Source of the DNA: Auricularia sp. M13
Lineage: Eukaryota > Basidiomycota > Agaricomycetes > Auriculariales > Auriculariaceae
Direction of reading: 5' to 3'
Length of the DNA stretch: 64,000 nt
Assembly: GCA_037042915.1 (NCBI GenBank)
Contig: CM073199.1
Location: 3,038,001-3,102,000, forward strand
Part shown: piece by piece, positions 1-10,821 of the stretch
How positions within the stretch are numbered: position 1 is the stretch's first letter
Layout of the letters: every line of letters starts with the position of its first letter
Notes under the pieces: generated by a model
The model's input: only the letters and a program-made list of their open reading frames with translations
Database searches by the model: none
Told to the model about the DNA's origin: nothing
Translations under genes and position numbers: made by a program

Positions 1-3000
1 ACGGCGAGCGCATCAAGCCCCAGGCCATGTACGCCGCGTTTGCCCAGGGCATGCTGCAGGCGGGCAACAAGGCCGCCGGCGGCCAGTTCCAGATCGACCC
101 CAGCTTCTTCGCCGACCCGCAGCTGGCGGCCGCGATGGAGCAGATGGGCCACGTCGCCGCCCGCCAGACAGTCAACGCGGCCGCGGTCAGCGAGCTGCAA
201 TACGAGGGCGAGCTGCAGTACGACGACGAGTACTTCTCCGAGGACGACCAGGACGACGACGGCGGGTGCCGCCGCCGTCGCCTGTGGCCGCCCAGACGAC
301 GACGACAGCGGCGAGCAAGAAGAAAAAGAAGAAAAAGAAGAAGAACAGCGCCCAGCAGCAGCAGCAGCAGCAGCCCGCCGCCGTCGCGCCGCCGCCGTCG
401 AACCCGTTGCCCGTGCCGCCGCCAGCGCCGACGCCAGCGCCCGCGCCATACGTCGCGCCAGCACGGACCGCCCCGCACGTGCGCCTCCACCGTCCTCACG
501 TGCCGCGGGCAAGCAACCCATGACCTATGCGCCCGCGCCTGCAGCCATCCCGCCCGCGACGCGGACCAAGGCGCCCGCAGGCTATCACCCGTCGCCACCG
601 TCGTCGAACGCTTCGCGCGCACCTGCGGCCAAAGCTGCACCGCCGCCGCAACCCAACAAGATATGGTCGACGAATTCGTCCGAGGAGCGGCAGCGGATCA
701 AGGAGTTCTGGCTCGGCTTGCGCGAGGACGAGCGGCGTGCTCTCGTACAAGTCGAGAAAGAGGCTGTCCTGCGCAAGATGAAAGAGCAGCAGAAGCATAG
801 TTGCTCTTGCGCCGTCTGCGGACGAAAGCGGCATGCGATCGAGGAGGAGCTCGAGGTGCTTTATGACGCCTATTACGAGGAGCTCGAGCATTATGCCAAC
901 CGTCAACAGCAGCACGAATCCTCAGGCGGCCGTATCCCTGCACCGCCGGGTCCTGGCCCGTTCCCCGGCAGCGTCGAACTCGACAAGGACGGCGCGCTCG
1001 TGCGGCACCATACTGCTCCAGCCAAGAAAGCGCCTCCTGCGAAACAGGAAAGCGAATTTGACGGCGAAGAGGAGGACGAGTATGACGATGACGACGGCTA
1101 CGACGACGAGGAAGAGGAGGAAGAGGAAGAGGAAGCCGACGACGAGGGTGAGGACGAGGACGACGATCAAGCGCCGCCGCCCAAGCCTCGCGCGCCCGCC
1201 GCCAACACACGGCCCAAGGTCAACGGCGTCAAGCACGCCCCGCCACCTAGAAAGGACTTTTTCAATTTCGGCAACAGTCTAACTGTTAACGGTGCGTGTA
1301 TCATTTATTCTATTTCGCATCTGCTCATGATAGTATACAGGTCCTGGCGGGATTCTGACTGTCGCTGATGACCTGCTCAAGAATGACGGCCAAAAGTTCC
1401 TCGAGATGATGGAGACGCTTGCCGAGCGTCGCATGCAGCGCGAGGAAGAGGCCGCGGACGCCGTCGAGATGGAGAGCGACGAGGAGGACGATGTCGAGGG
1501 TGAGGAGGACGACGAGGACGAGGAAGACGAGGAGGAGGATGAAGATGATGAGGAAGACGAGGTAATGAATTGTTTGTTCTTGCCGTTGCCTTCGCTGATG
1601 TTGCTACCAGCCTGCCATGACCGAAGAGCAGAAGACGGAGGAGGGCAAGAAGATGTTCTCCATCTTTGCCGCTCGGATGTTCGAGCAGCGCGTCCTGCAG
1701 GCCTATCGGGAAAAGGTCGCGCAGGAACGTCAGCTGCAACTTCTCCGCGAGCTCGAGGAAGAAACCAGGGCGAAGGAACGTCGCGAAGAAGAGAAGCAGA
1801 ACGCAAAACAGAAGAAAAAAGACAAGAAGAAGTGCGCTGTCGTCTGCTATTCTTTCGTGTCGCGTGGCTCATCGGATTGCAGGCAGCTCAAGGAAGCCAA
1901 GGACCAGGAGCGCGCGGCCCAGGCATCCAAGAAGGCGGCTGAGGAGGCGGCTCTCAAGGCCAAGCAGGCTGCGCAGGAAGAGGAGCAGCGCAAGAAGCGC
2001 GAGGAGGAGCGCGCCAAACGCGATGCTCAACGCCGTGCGCAGGAAGAGGAGAAGATGCGCAAGGAGGAGGAGCGTCGCAAGCGCATCGCGGCCGAGAAGG
2101 AGCGCGAAGCCGAGCGGGAGCGCCAGCGTAAGGAGCGCGAGGAGAAAGCGCGTGCCGAGCGCCGTGAGAAGGAGGAGCGCGAGCGCAAGGCTAAGGAGGA
2201 GCGCGAGGCCAAGGCCGCTGCAGAGAAGGCCGCGAGGCTTGAAGAGCAGCGGCGGCGCGAGCAGGCTGAGCGTGAGGAAAAGGAGCGGCAGGAGAAGGAG
2301 CGCAAGGCGGCCAAGGAACGCGAGGAGCGTCTCGAACGCGAGGCGCGCGCGCCTTACTGCCCACAACCGCGCACAGCAGCCGCCCATGCCCCGTGCGATG
2401 CCGACGTCGCCCCGCGCACCGACAACGCCCGCGCCTCGCAATGCGCCTTCAATGCCGAGTCCCGCGCAGCAAGGCCCGCCTGCGAACAGCCCGATCGCAG
2501 GCCCGTCAAACTTGTCGCCGCGCCCGCTCGCGATGTCGCCCGTTCAGCAGCTTCCGCACCACCACCAGCTACAGCATCCTCAGCCTCAGCAGATGCACGC
2601 CATGCCCCCGTCAATGTCGACACCGCCGCCTCCTGGCCCGATGCCGATGGGCATGGGTGGTCCGCCGCCACATGCGCCTCACCCGCAGAACCATGGACTC
2701 CCTCCCCAGTTCATTGCTGGCGGTCCAATCTCGCCTGTCATGTCTGGGCCAATGTACGGCTTCTCGCAAGGACCGCCGCCGCCGCAGATGCAGCAAGTCT
2801 TTGGCCGTCCTCCGCCGCTGCCGCAACAGATGGCACCTCCCATGCCATTGGGTCCGCCTGCGCCCATAGGCCCACCCAAGGCATTCGCCACCGCACCCGG
2901 AGCCGGTGTCCCTCGGCGTGGATCTACCGCGGACTATGGTGCCGTTCAGCGCCCGCGCGGTGCCACGATCCCCAAGGGTCCTGGCGGGTCGCGTCCCGGC

Positions 3001-3150
3001 AGCCCGGAGCAGGTGCTCGGCAGCTCCGCACTCGTCGCGGACGACGACGAGCCGATCATCCCTGCGAACTCCGGGCGGCGCGTGCCGCTCACGCCCATGT
3101 GGCGCCCGCCGTCCGCGCACCCGTTCGCCACGTCTCCGCCGCCCACTTGA
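1..3150 (+). CDS. NST1: NST1-like stress-response protein, 5' end outside window, three frame changes
   Basis: The pieces read as the fungal NST1 family (salt-stress related, proline-rich, long coiled coil; family knowledge). Seen in order: a lysine run and a (CAG)7 polyglutamine run at about 320-374; the conserved block containing [12 protein letters not shown] and a CxC-x2-C-GRKRHA cysteine motif at about 670-840; acidic stretches at about 1060-1180 and 1470-1560; a highly charged E/K/R coiled coil at about 1690-2340; a P/Q/M-rich tail ending at the stop at 3148-3150. Introns are 1292-1340, 1562-1610 and 1832-1882, and all three phases fit. The frame changes without a plausible intron near 262-268, near 480-515 and near 2345-2352, the last in a GC run. 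Either the assembly has small indels or the gene is damaged. The start lies upstream of the window. Confidence 0.72.
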
Positions 3151-3767
3151 GCTGTCGTTCTTTTTGTACGTGCCCCCCCGCGATCTCTGATCTTTTCTTA
3201 TCCATCCCTCATCCATCTCATCCCCTGAGAGTCTCGCATCTTGTTCTCTGCTCTCTTTTGCCGTCCACTCAATCACTCTTCGTATCGCTCGCTTGCTTTC
3301 CTAGTCTACCTCCCATGCAGCATGAACTACGAATACAAATGTCCGAAACTCTCAAACTCGTTGCGTGAGTCCTGAGAGTTGTGCGAGGCCACCCACTCCA
3401 CTCAGGCAAATTGTGGATGACAGAAGACATCGAGAGTAACACTAAGATTCATGCAGCATTTTGGCAACTTGTTTACATTCACAATTCCACCTCCGCTACT
3501 AAGAGCTAAGGACAAATGCCACGGTGGCACAAATAGGTCGATATAAAGTATGATATGTCTTCACGAGTGGATCAGGAACACCAGGTCAAGCCTGCTGCCC
3601 CCTTACAACGCAGCTGTCCGTAAATACGGCCTTACACGCGTGCGCTGCTACTCGTGTCACCCTCTGAGGCTCTTTCCTTCCTCGTACGACCTCCTCTGAT
3701 TACTGAGCGCGTTGGGATGGAACGAATACAATCTTCACGAAATAGATAAACAGAAGAACCCTCCTCC
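3151..3767. other. Intergenic, convergent 3' ends
   Basis: This lies between the NST1 stop and the GH18 stop. It is pyrimidine-rich just after NST1 and then plain sequence. I see no gene, repeat or RNA in it. Confidence 0.5.
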
Positions 3768-5046
3768 TCAGAATGCGCCTCCTTTGGCTGCGTTAATCCA
3801 GCCAGAGTCTGCACGGGGGAACTCCCATGACATGATCCCGCCTTTCCAGCCTTTAGCAACAGCAGCTGAAACGCACTCCCCGAGCGCCTCCGGTGCCATG
3901 TACCCATCCTCCGCATCGTTTGGCCCGCCAGGCTTCCCAACAACTGCATACGGTCCATTGTTAGAAATCTTGGCAGGCTAATGGAAAATGAACGTCGGAC
4001 GGGACGCACCTATCTTGTCGAGCGGCACACCATTCTGAGCGAGCTCAAACACACTCGTGCCGGGCCAATTCGGTGCGGCGTCAAAGAGCGAGCCGCAGTC
4101 ATTGTAGTCGCCCTGGTTGTAGAACTGCATGTTGTAGAAGTCGATGAGATCGCCCACCTCCTGGTGCACACGCAGGTACCCGCCGCCGGGCCAGCGGTTG
4201 TCTCCCTGGAACCACGGTGCGAGCGGAGCGTGTGTCAGGGTGTACTGCGGCGAAGGGAGCTCCTGCCGGAGCGTCTTGGTGAGCTGGATGATGAAATCCT
4301 CTGCCCCAGAGCCTGTGTTGAAAGCATCGAGGTCTTCGAAGTCGACGTCGATGCCGTCCAGATCATCTAAAATTGAATAGAGCTTGTCAGTCCACCGAAT
4401 GCGTCTCGGCATGTAGGTGATGAGAAAGAGCTCACATTGCTTGACGAAGTTCGCGGCGCGCTTAGCCACGTCGTCGGGGTTGTACCCCTGCGACACGGGC
4501 TGCTCTGTGGCCCCGAACAGGGACAACACGATCTTGATCCCTGCGTCGCTGTACGACTGCTTGATGGCGGCGCGCTGCCCATCATCGAGCTGCTGCCACG
4601 CGATGGCGTTGTCCGCCGGCTTGTCGGACAGCATGAACGCGATGTAACTGCAGAAGGTCAGACTTCTAAGACTCAGAACTGGAGGGAGGTACTCGCAGAT
4701 AATTCCATCCTTGGAAGGCCGACGCATCCGGCCACTGGTCGAACCATTCGTCCGCTGGATACCGACTGAGTAAAAAGGCGCTTCGTTGTGACGGAAGGAT
4801 TAGCATGTACGCACCGTATACTACGAAGTGGCCTCCCTCCCCACCAACGCCGCCGCCACCGCTAGGCGGAGGCGTGACAGTGAGAATGGGTACCGGTGCC
4901 TCCGTGGACGTCGGGTCGGGCAGTTGCGTCGAATGGCACTTGCGTTTCGCCACGCGGGTTCCATTTACGTAGCGACGGTGAGGACGAGCAGCAGCACTGG
5001 TGAGAAGAAGGGTTGCCGCCGCAAAAACTTGAAGTGGAAACTTCAT
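3768..5046 (-). CDS. Secreted glycoside hydrolase family 18 (chitinase-like)
   Basis: The N-terminus MKFPLQVFAAATLLLTSAAA is a signal peptide, followed by a T/P/G-rich linker and the GH18 barrel. The catalytic DxxDxDxE motif reads DGIDVDFED, with the acid Glu present. Other family signs are FGATEQP, THAPLAPWF, MQFYNQGD and the late strand GGIMSWEF. Introns 4367-4435 (giving FVKQYDLDGID) and 3944-4009 (giving DKIVVGKPGG) fit in phase. The last exon ends at the TGA at 3768-3770. Near the N-terminus the best protein frame (RYPADEW to FQGWNY, then IAFML) does not join cleanly across the second intron (about 4640-4690): it is one base out, so a small indel or an unusual splice is likely there. Expected role: hydrolysis of chitin or related GlcNAc polymers outside the cell. 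I see no chitin-binding module. Confidence 0.82.
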
Positions 5047-5591
5047 CGGAAAATAAATGAAAGCAACGGGAACAAAATGGCCACAAGAGGGAAGAGGAAT
5101 AAGAAGACGGCCTGTGAATGTAGGCCTCTGCGTGGTATTTATGGCTTTCTTTGCCCGTGAAAGCGCTGATGCACTGCCCAGTGTCCTGAGTCTTGATAAA
5201 TTTGCTGTACAACGTGCCCAGCAGTATCCTGAACATCCGGTGATCCTTCCGCGGCAATAAGTGAATCTTTGTCTGCCACGAGCGAGCAGTGGTTCGATAG
5301 AGCGAGCTGAGCGTGTATTTGCGCAGACACGTGCGGGCCCTGCAGTAACGTGTCAGCATTGTGACAGACATCGGAATCCGAGGGCGTCGGAGGCTTCACG
5401 GCGAACTTGAGATGCCCGGAATGCTCTGCAATCAGCGTCTCCAGATGCATTCAATGCGATGGAGAAAGGATACGCATGATTTCCGTTGCGGCTGGAACCT
5501 GCAGGAGGATAATGAGCCCGTGTGGATCTTGTATTCACGATCGCGTCAAGAATGTGTACGAATTCGACACTACATACTGCGCATAATTGTA
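5047..5591. other. Intergenic, GH18 promoter and nucleoside hydrolase 3' flank
   Basis: This runs from the GH18 start to the inferred end of the nucleoside hydrolase. Short ORFs are present on both strands, but none has splice structure or recognisable composition. I see no gene. Confidence 0.45.
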
Positions 5592-6984
5592 TCATGAGAA
5601 CTCGCTCGCCAGTGAATGATGCGAGAAGATACTCCTCAGCACGTCGGACGCGAAGCTTTCGACGCCGGGAGATTCTTGTAGAACCTCCACCCTCACAGTT
5701 CCGTTTTCGCGTGGGAGTGGCTCATGTTCCCCGGAAACTCCGTCTCGAGAACGGACGGTGAGGTCATCTTCAACGAGCGAGGAACTACTGGCGGTCAGTA
5801 ATCGTCAACTCGCTGAAATACGAAGCTGCTCGCCGTCTGTCCACGACCAACATCCCACGCGTATGCTCTCCGACGCGTTCCACAGCGAACGTGCGCCAGG
5901 TAGACTTCCAACCAGGACGCAGATTATCGGCATCGTCGTGCGAGACGACGAAGTACGCAGCGAGAGGGTCATGCATCTCGAAGACGTCGCTTGTATACCC
6001 GAGCGAAGCGAGCACACGGCGCGGCCGGGCCAGAATCGCAGAAAAGAACGCCGCGAGCAGGGTGGCCGGAGAATCCTGGATTATGGCCGAGAAAGGGAGG
6101 GTGTGCCGCGATGTGATATCCAGCGGGACCAGCAGTAAAGGCAGAGTCCCGGAGGCTGAGAACACAATGTGGGCGGCGTGGGGATCGGCGAAGACGTTGA
6201 ATTCTGCGACGGCGGAAGTGTTTCCGGGCACTTCGAAGTTCCCGCCCATGATGACGATGCGTTTGGCACGCGCGAGGGTGGCTGCGTCTCTCATGTAAGC
6301 TCGCGCGACGTTCGTCACTGAGATGGCTGAGTCGTGGTGATCTAGTGAATGAACCTGTACCATGCTTACATGGGCCAACCGCGAGCAGAGTGACAGTGCC
6401 CGGCGGTTCTCTCTTCAAGACTTGGAGAATCACGTCGTGCGCATCGGTGGCGGTTTCTGATATCCACGGCAACATCAAGGGTCGAGAGAAGCCGTATTCA
6501 GGATGCGTTTCTGAGATGTTTGAGAGACCATCTGCGCCATGCTGCTGATGTGAGAGACCCACAACTGGTTATGTAATTGGGCACGCACAAAATATTCGGC
6601 AAGCTCCAATGTTCCTTCTAAGGGGCCTCTTGCACCCCTGGCTAGAACACAAGGGGGACGCGAGTTTAAATGCTCAAAACGTCGTCCGTCTTCGGGATGC
6701 TGCTGGCAATGCCGCTGGACCATGTCAAAAACCTTCAGGACGTTGTTGTACGCGTGATCAAGGTCTGTGTTGCCTACCACAGAGTCAGTTTGACGCATAT
6801 ATCATAAGAAATGTCAGACGTACCGAAAGTGACAGTTATAGCTTCGAGCTGGACATCGGCGGAGACAAGAAGCAGAATTAAAGCGATCACATCGTCGACG
6901 CCAGGCTGTCTGCACGAGTCAGCATAGGAGCGCAAGGTTACTGGGCATTTTCACATCGGTGTCGAATATCACGCTGTGTGTCAT
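5592..6984 (-). CDS. Inosine-uridine preferring nucleoside hydrolase family protein
   Basis: Six exons join in phase: 6984-6955, 6905-6824, 6773-6589, 6541-6370, 6317-5822 and 5787-5592, about 386 aa. The N-terminus reads FDTDPGVDDV, the Asp cluster that binds calcium and ribose in this family. It is followed by TFGNTDLDHAYNN, AEYFHGADGLSN, LLAVGPLTNVA and IVIMGGNF, all IUNH signatures. The expected reaction is hydrolysis of the N-glycosidic bond of nucleosides, in purine/pyrimidine salvage. The last intron (5788-5821) is only 34 nt. Without it the protein stops at 5785; with it the frame continues to VRVEVLQESPG and a normal C-terminal helix, so I prefer the spliced form. The start is fixed by the ATG at 6984, six codons before FDTDPG. 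The gene is divergent from the methyltransferase gene, 62 bp away. Confidence 0.88.
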
Positions 6985-7046
6985 CGTGGTTGATGAGACA
7001 GAGCTTATCAGCGGACTTTCGTTCCGATTCAGCAGTGCGGAGTTTT
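6985..7046. promoter_or_regulatory. 62-bp shared divergent promoter region
   Basis: The ATGs of the nucleoside hydrolase (-) and methyltransferase (+) are separated by only 62 bp, so the core promoters must overlap each other or the opposite coding sequence. No clear TATA box is seen. Confidence 0.5.
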
Positions 7047-8400
7047 ATGTTCTTTTACCTGTCCTTCTTGCGCCCGCCGCCTTGCGCATGCGCAGCCTCG
7101 TCACCATCCATAACGCTCACGCCTCAGATAGCTAACGACCTGCGCACTGAGCTTTACCAGCCAGAAATCGATGTTCATTACGTCTGGCTGTCGTCTTCCG
7201 GAGCCTCTACATCGCCTTCAAAACTTACAAGATGGCGCGTGGCAAACGCGTATAAGCCTTGCAACGTTCCTTTACCGAGCAATGCCCGACCTGGGGACTC
7301 TTGGAGGCTCTTGATGTGGGCTGGAGATCCGAAGCCACCGGCTGCTGCTTGTCTCAACGATTCGACCGAACTCGGGCGTATGCCGCTCAGCGTGCTTTCT
7401 ATGCCTGTGACCTTCATGAAAAACAAAGGAGGTGCCACGGACAAGAAGCAGGAAGAGATCGAGCGCGTATTTCGAGTCGGAATTGCTACGTCCGCGACGT
7501 CAATTCGAATTCGCGAGAATACATCATTTGCCCTGGACAAGGTCTGTACCGCGCACTGACAGTTTGTATCCTGTGCATAATGTAAGCTTAAATTGCACAG
7601 AAAATGTGGGACTCGGGTCTTGGGCTAAGTGCATGGCTCGTCCAGACGCTGAGTGCGGAACACGAGCGTAACACATTGGTCTCTCGCGTCCGTGACTGCC
7701 TATTGCAGCAGGATTGTTCAGTACTCGAACTTGGTAAGCTCCGTGAACAGCACTATGGCTAGCTACTCAAGTAGTTCATTCTGTGGCTCAGGGACGGGAA
7801 CGGGCTTTGTGTCGCTCATGCTTTACGCTCTCCTGTCTCGTTCCAGGTCGCGCGCACGCATCCTCGCCACGGATCTGCGTACGTCTGTTTCTACTCATTT
7901 CTGCTTAACTATCTGTCATGCTGATCCTTGGGCGGCAGCGTCTGCATTACCTCTCATCGATCACAATATCGCAGCCCTCAGAAAATCTGTTGAAAGACCC
8001 ACTGATCACGAGTTTGAATGTACGGTGACCATCTCCAGCGGCGTGCTCGACTGGGACGACCCCACCATTCCGCCAGAGGCCGCTCGACCTAATGTCGTAA
8101 TGTGCGTCTTATGCTGGCTCTTCGCGATTTGTAACATTGACCGCGCGCAGAATGGCGGACGTTACTTATAATACCGCTGCATTCCCGTCGCTCGTAGCCA
8201 CCCTGCAACGGCTTAACCCGCCGCTGCTCGTGTTGGGATATAAAGAGCGCGATCCCGAAGAGAGGGGACTGTGGGATCTTTTGCAGGCGGAGAATATCCA
8301 GTTGACGCTTGTCGACGATGTGGCGGGCGCGGGAGGTGCACCGGTGGAAATTTGGATTGGGGTACGGGTTGAAAGGGGGCCTGGTAAAGAGGCTAATTGA
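7047..8400 (+). CDS. METTL21-type (family 16) protein-lysine methyltransferase-like
   Basis: Exons 7047-7541, 7601-7733, 7792-7878, 7939-8101 and 8151-8400 join in phase to 375 aa. The N-terminal part has FYLSFLRPPP and ITPQIANDLRTE, typical of fungal members. The Rossmann core follows: KMWDSGLGLSAWL, the SAM-binding motif VLELGTGTGFVSL, ATDLPSALPLIDHN (acidic end of strand 2), VLDWDD, then IMADVTYNTAAFPSL, the post-I D-x-x-Y/F-type motif of this class, and LGYKERDPEE. The expected role is methylation of lysine on a protein such as a translation factor or chaperone; the substrate cannot be read from sequence. The first intron uses an unusual GTCTGT donor (7542), but the frame match on both sides supports it. 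Confidence 0.87.
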
Positions 8401-8932
8401 GGGTACGTGAAACCTTTTCGCTCGAGATGGTGTTGAGCTGTTTGCGCTAGATTTTCTCAATGCGAACCACATATGCTTTCGATGGGAGCGCACGGGAACG
8501 GTCTGGGGATCACGGCTCGTCATGCGGTTTACGCCGCAGTGAAACTCTCGTTTAAACATGTTTAAGATACGTCGAAATGCCGCATTTTGCTTACCCTCTC
8601 ACCTCATTGCGCATCTATCTGGTCCGACGCGACAAGCCCACAGTTATTCTACGCTTGATCCCGCACCTGTCGCTGCTTTCAGGGGCATTCAAAAATCCAA
8701 TGTCTCAGTGCCGGGCACATTTCAGTTCGAACTGGCGGGATATTTTAATGTCGACCGCGGCATCGACGCCGGATGAGCGGCACCGGTCTCGGGATTTCCG
8801 CTGTGACTGAACCCCTGGTGCGCTCTGAAATCTCACTCCTTATATATTGTGACCCCCGCATGCCGTTCTCTGCCATCAAAACGTCCCGAGCTAGTTCTCA
8901 CTCCAGTCACTCTCAACAGTACACTCACCACA
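8401..8932. promoter_or_regulatory. Intergenic with TATA box for the downstream gene
   Basis: TATATAT at 8841-8847 sits about 86 bp upstream of the ATG at 8933, with pyrimidine-rich sequence and CACAATG around the start. The rest (8401-8840) shows no gene. Confidence 0.45.
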
Positions 8933-9838
8933 ATGTCTACCGAGATGTTCACCCTCCCCACCGATATCTTCGCCCAGGTGGCGACATCCTTCACGGCCAT
9001 CGATTATTCGGCCCATCCGGACGTCGTGCTCGCAGATGAGAACACCGACCCGGACGATTTCATCGTCGAAGGCATCAACTTCACCAAAACCGCAGAACGG
9101 ATGCTGGAGGCGAAGGAAGATATGCCTGACATGCCTACCCTCACCAGAACCTATTCGAATACTTCGAGTGTCGCGCCGACGACGCCCGCCCAGGAGGTGG
9201 AAACTGTCGCGCTTCGCGACCTCGAAATTGTCCCCTCGGCTGTTACGACGCAAAACATTCCCGATATTGCGTTCGACCTCGAGGCCAAGTCGACTACAGC
9301 ATGCCCGCCGCTTAATCCAGAAACTGACTCCTTCTACTATCCAATGGCGACTTTCGACCCCATTCGCACACCGTTCCCGGAGTTCAGTGCTCCTGCGCCG
9401 GTCGCAGTTCCTCAACTGCCCTCCTATATGGCCGCCCCGCCACAGCCGATGGTCTCTCCCTACGATATTGCCCTCTACTACCAGCAGCTCATTGCCATGT
9501 CTCAACTGGCTTATGCAGCGCAAGCTCAGTACCATTTGCCGTGTGCGCCCCGCACTGCGGGACCAGCACGCACATCCAGCAAGGCCAAGCGGGCTCGCGC
9601 CGCTCCCTATGTCCTTTCTAGGCCAATCATCCCCACCGAAGCCGTGCGGCTCAGACAGGCCTCTGCGCGGTCGATGGCCTCGCTCGTCACAGGCTGGCAG
9701 CCTGAGCCTAGCGAATCGCCCAAGCCGAAGCCGACCGTCGCGCGGCCGCAGGGCGGAGCGCCCTTCTTTGCCTATGCACCTGTGGCCCAAGGGCATGCCT
9801 CTTCCCGGAATCCCCCCAGCATCGATGCAGGCCGTTGA
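8933..9838 (+). CDS. Hypothetical protein, single exon, proline-rich
   Basis: An uninterrupted ORF of 301 aa from the ATG at 8933 (context CACAATG). An upstream in-frame ATG exists at 8849, but the later one has the better context and position relative to the TATA box. The N-terminal third is acidic, with MSTEMFTLP, a DENTDPDDF stretch and S/T-rich segments. The middle is rich in P, A, Y and M (SYMAAPPQPMVSPYDIALYY). The C-terminal third is basic, with SSKAKRARAAPY, a possible nuclear localisation signal, and SESPKPKP. There is no signal peptide or membrane segment. I do not recognise the family. Acidic N-terminus, Pro-rich middle and basic patch would suit a regulatory nuclear protein, but that is only a guess. 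Confidence 0.6.
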   Translation: MSTEMFTLPTDIFAQVATSFTAIDYSAHPDVVLADENTDPDDFIVEGINFTKTAERMLEAKEDMPDMPTLTRTYSNTSSVAPTTPAQEVETVALRDLEIVPSAVTTQNIPDIAFDLEAKSTTACPPLNPETDSFYYPMATFDPIRTPFPEFSAPAPVAVPQLPSYMAAPPQPMVSPYDIALYYQQLIAMSQLAYAAQAQYHLPCAPRTAGPARTSSKAKRARAAPYVLSRPIIPTEAVRLRQASARSMASLVTGWQPEPSESPKPKPTVARPQGGAPFFAYAPVAQGHASSRNPPSIDAGR

Positions 9839-10821
9839 AAAGAGGGTGGATAATATTGGTGCTCCATTGTAATTGATAAGTCAGTTTCTCGAATGGAATT
9901 TCGCATCGATTCCTTATCACATGTGCGTCTGAAAGAACCATTTTGCTGCGTAAGTTAATCCTGTACACAACACAAATGCAGATACTCACAGCCTGAACAG
10001 TCCTCACCGACAATGGTTAAATTTAGTAGTCACACTAGGTACCAGTCGCTCGCAGCAATGTTGCATCGCATTGGCTTCAGTGGCAAGAGCTTTTCTCAGG
10101 ATGAGGCATTCGTAGAGTGTGCTCGTCATGTTGCCACCCGTGCGCGGCTGTCCAAGTGTAAAGGATCAACTAGTCTCCTTCGCAGACTTTGACGTTCGAA
10201 GATAATCGTTCGAAGTAAAGTCTGCATCAATACGCGCCCCCCTGATAGGGAGCCCCCAATTCGGAGGCAATCGCTGATCCGCCCTGATCCGTGACCAGCG
10301 CTTAGTTCTTTGGGACGGTCGTGTGCTTCGTAGAGAAGTCCCAATCCTGCAGGCGGACAGCACAACCTGAGATGAGTTGCAATTCCCCTCGAATTCCCAT
10401 TTGAAATATAGGAGAGATTTTATTTTGGCGACTTGGACACGACGCGTCTGGATCACGTGCATCACGGCCCCAGCCGAATTGGGGGCTCTCTATTAGGCAG
10501 GTGTGATTTGATACAGACTAAGGATCAACTGTGTGGCGAACAATAAGAGTGCCTTGAGTCGGAGAACAAGGTCTTGCCATTATTATCTCGTGCATTCTTG
10601 CAGCATGGGACAATTCAACAGCAAAGTAGCCTTATATATGCAGCAACAGGAGTACCAGGTTAGGATCCTTGGACCGCGGGTGAGTACGAGGCTCGGTCAC
10701 GTGAGCTCAAGTCTGGTAAGCGCAAAGGTCACGGTCGAGCTCCTCCACCATCGTATCGAATCAACCTCGCCACTCACTTTCTACATACTCAGCTACACAC
10801 GCATGAGTTGAAGACCCTGAA
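9839..10821. other. Intergenic containing a MITE-like inverted repeat
   Basis: No coding region is seen. The stretch contains the inverted-repeat element at 10241-10497 (listed separately) and AT-richer flanks. Confidence 0.45.
10241..10497. mobile_element. MITE candidate, 257 bp, 24-bp terminal inverted repeats
   Basis: The left end CCTGATAGGGAGCCCCCAAT (10241-10260, continuing TCGG) and the reverse complement of the right end (CCTAATAGAGAGCCCCCAAT continuing TCGG, 10497-10474) match at about 22 of 24 bases. The interior has no ORF of note. I could not find a clear target-site duplication, so the superfamily is unassigned. Confidence 0.5.
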
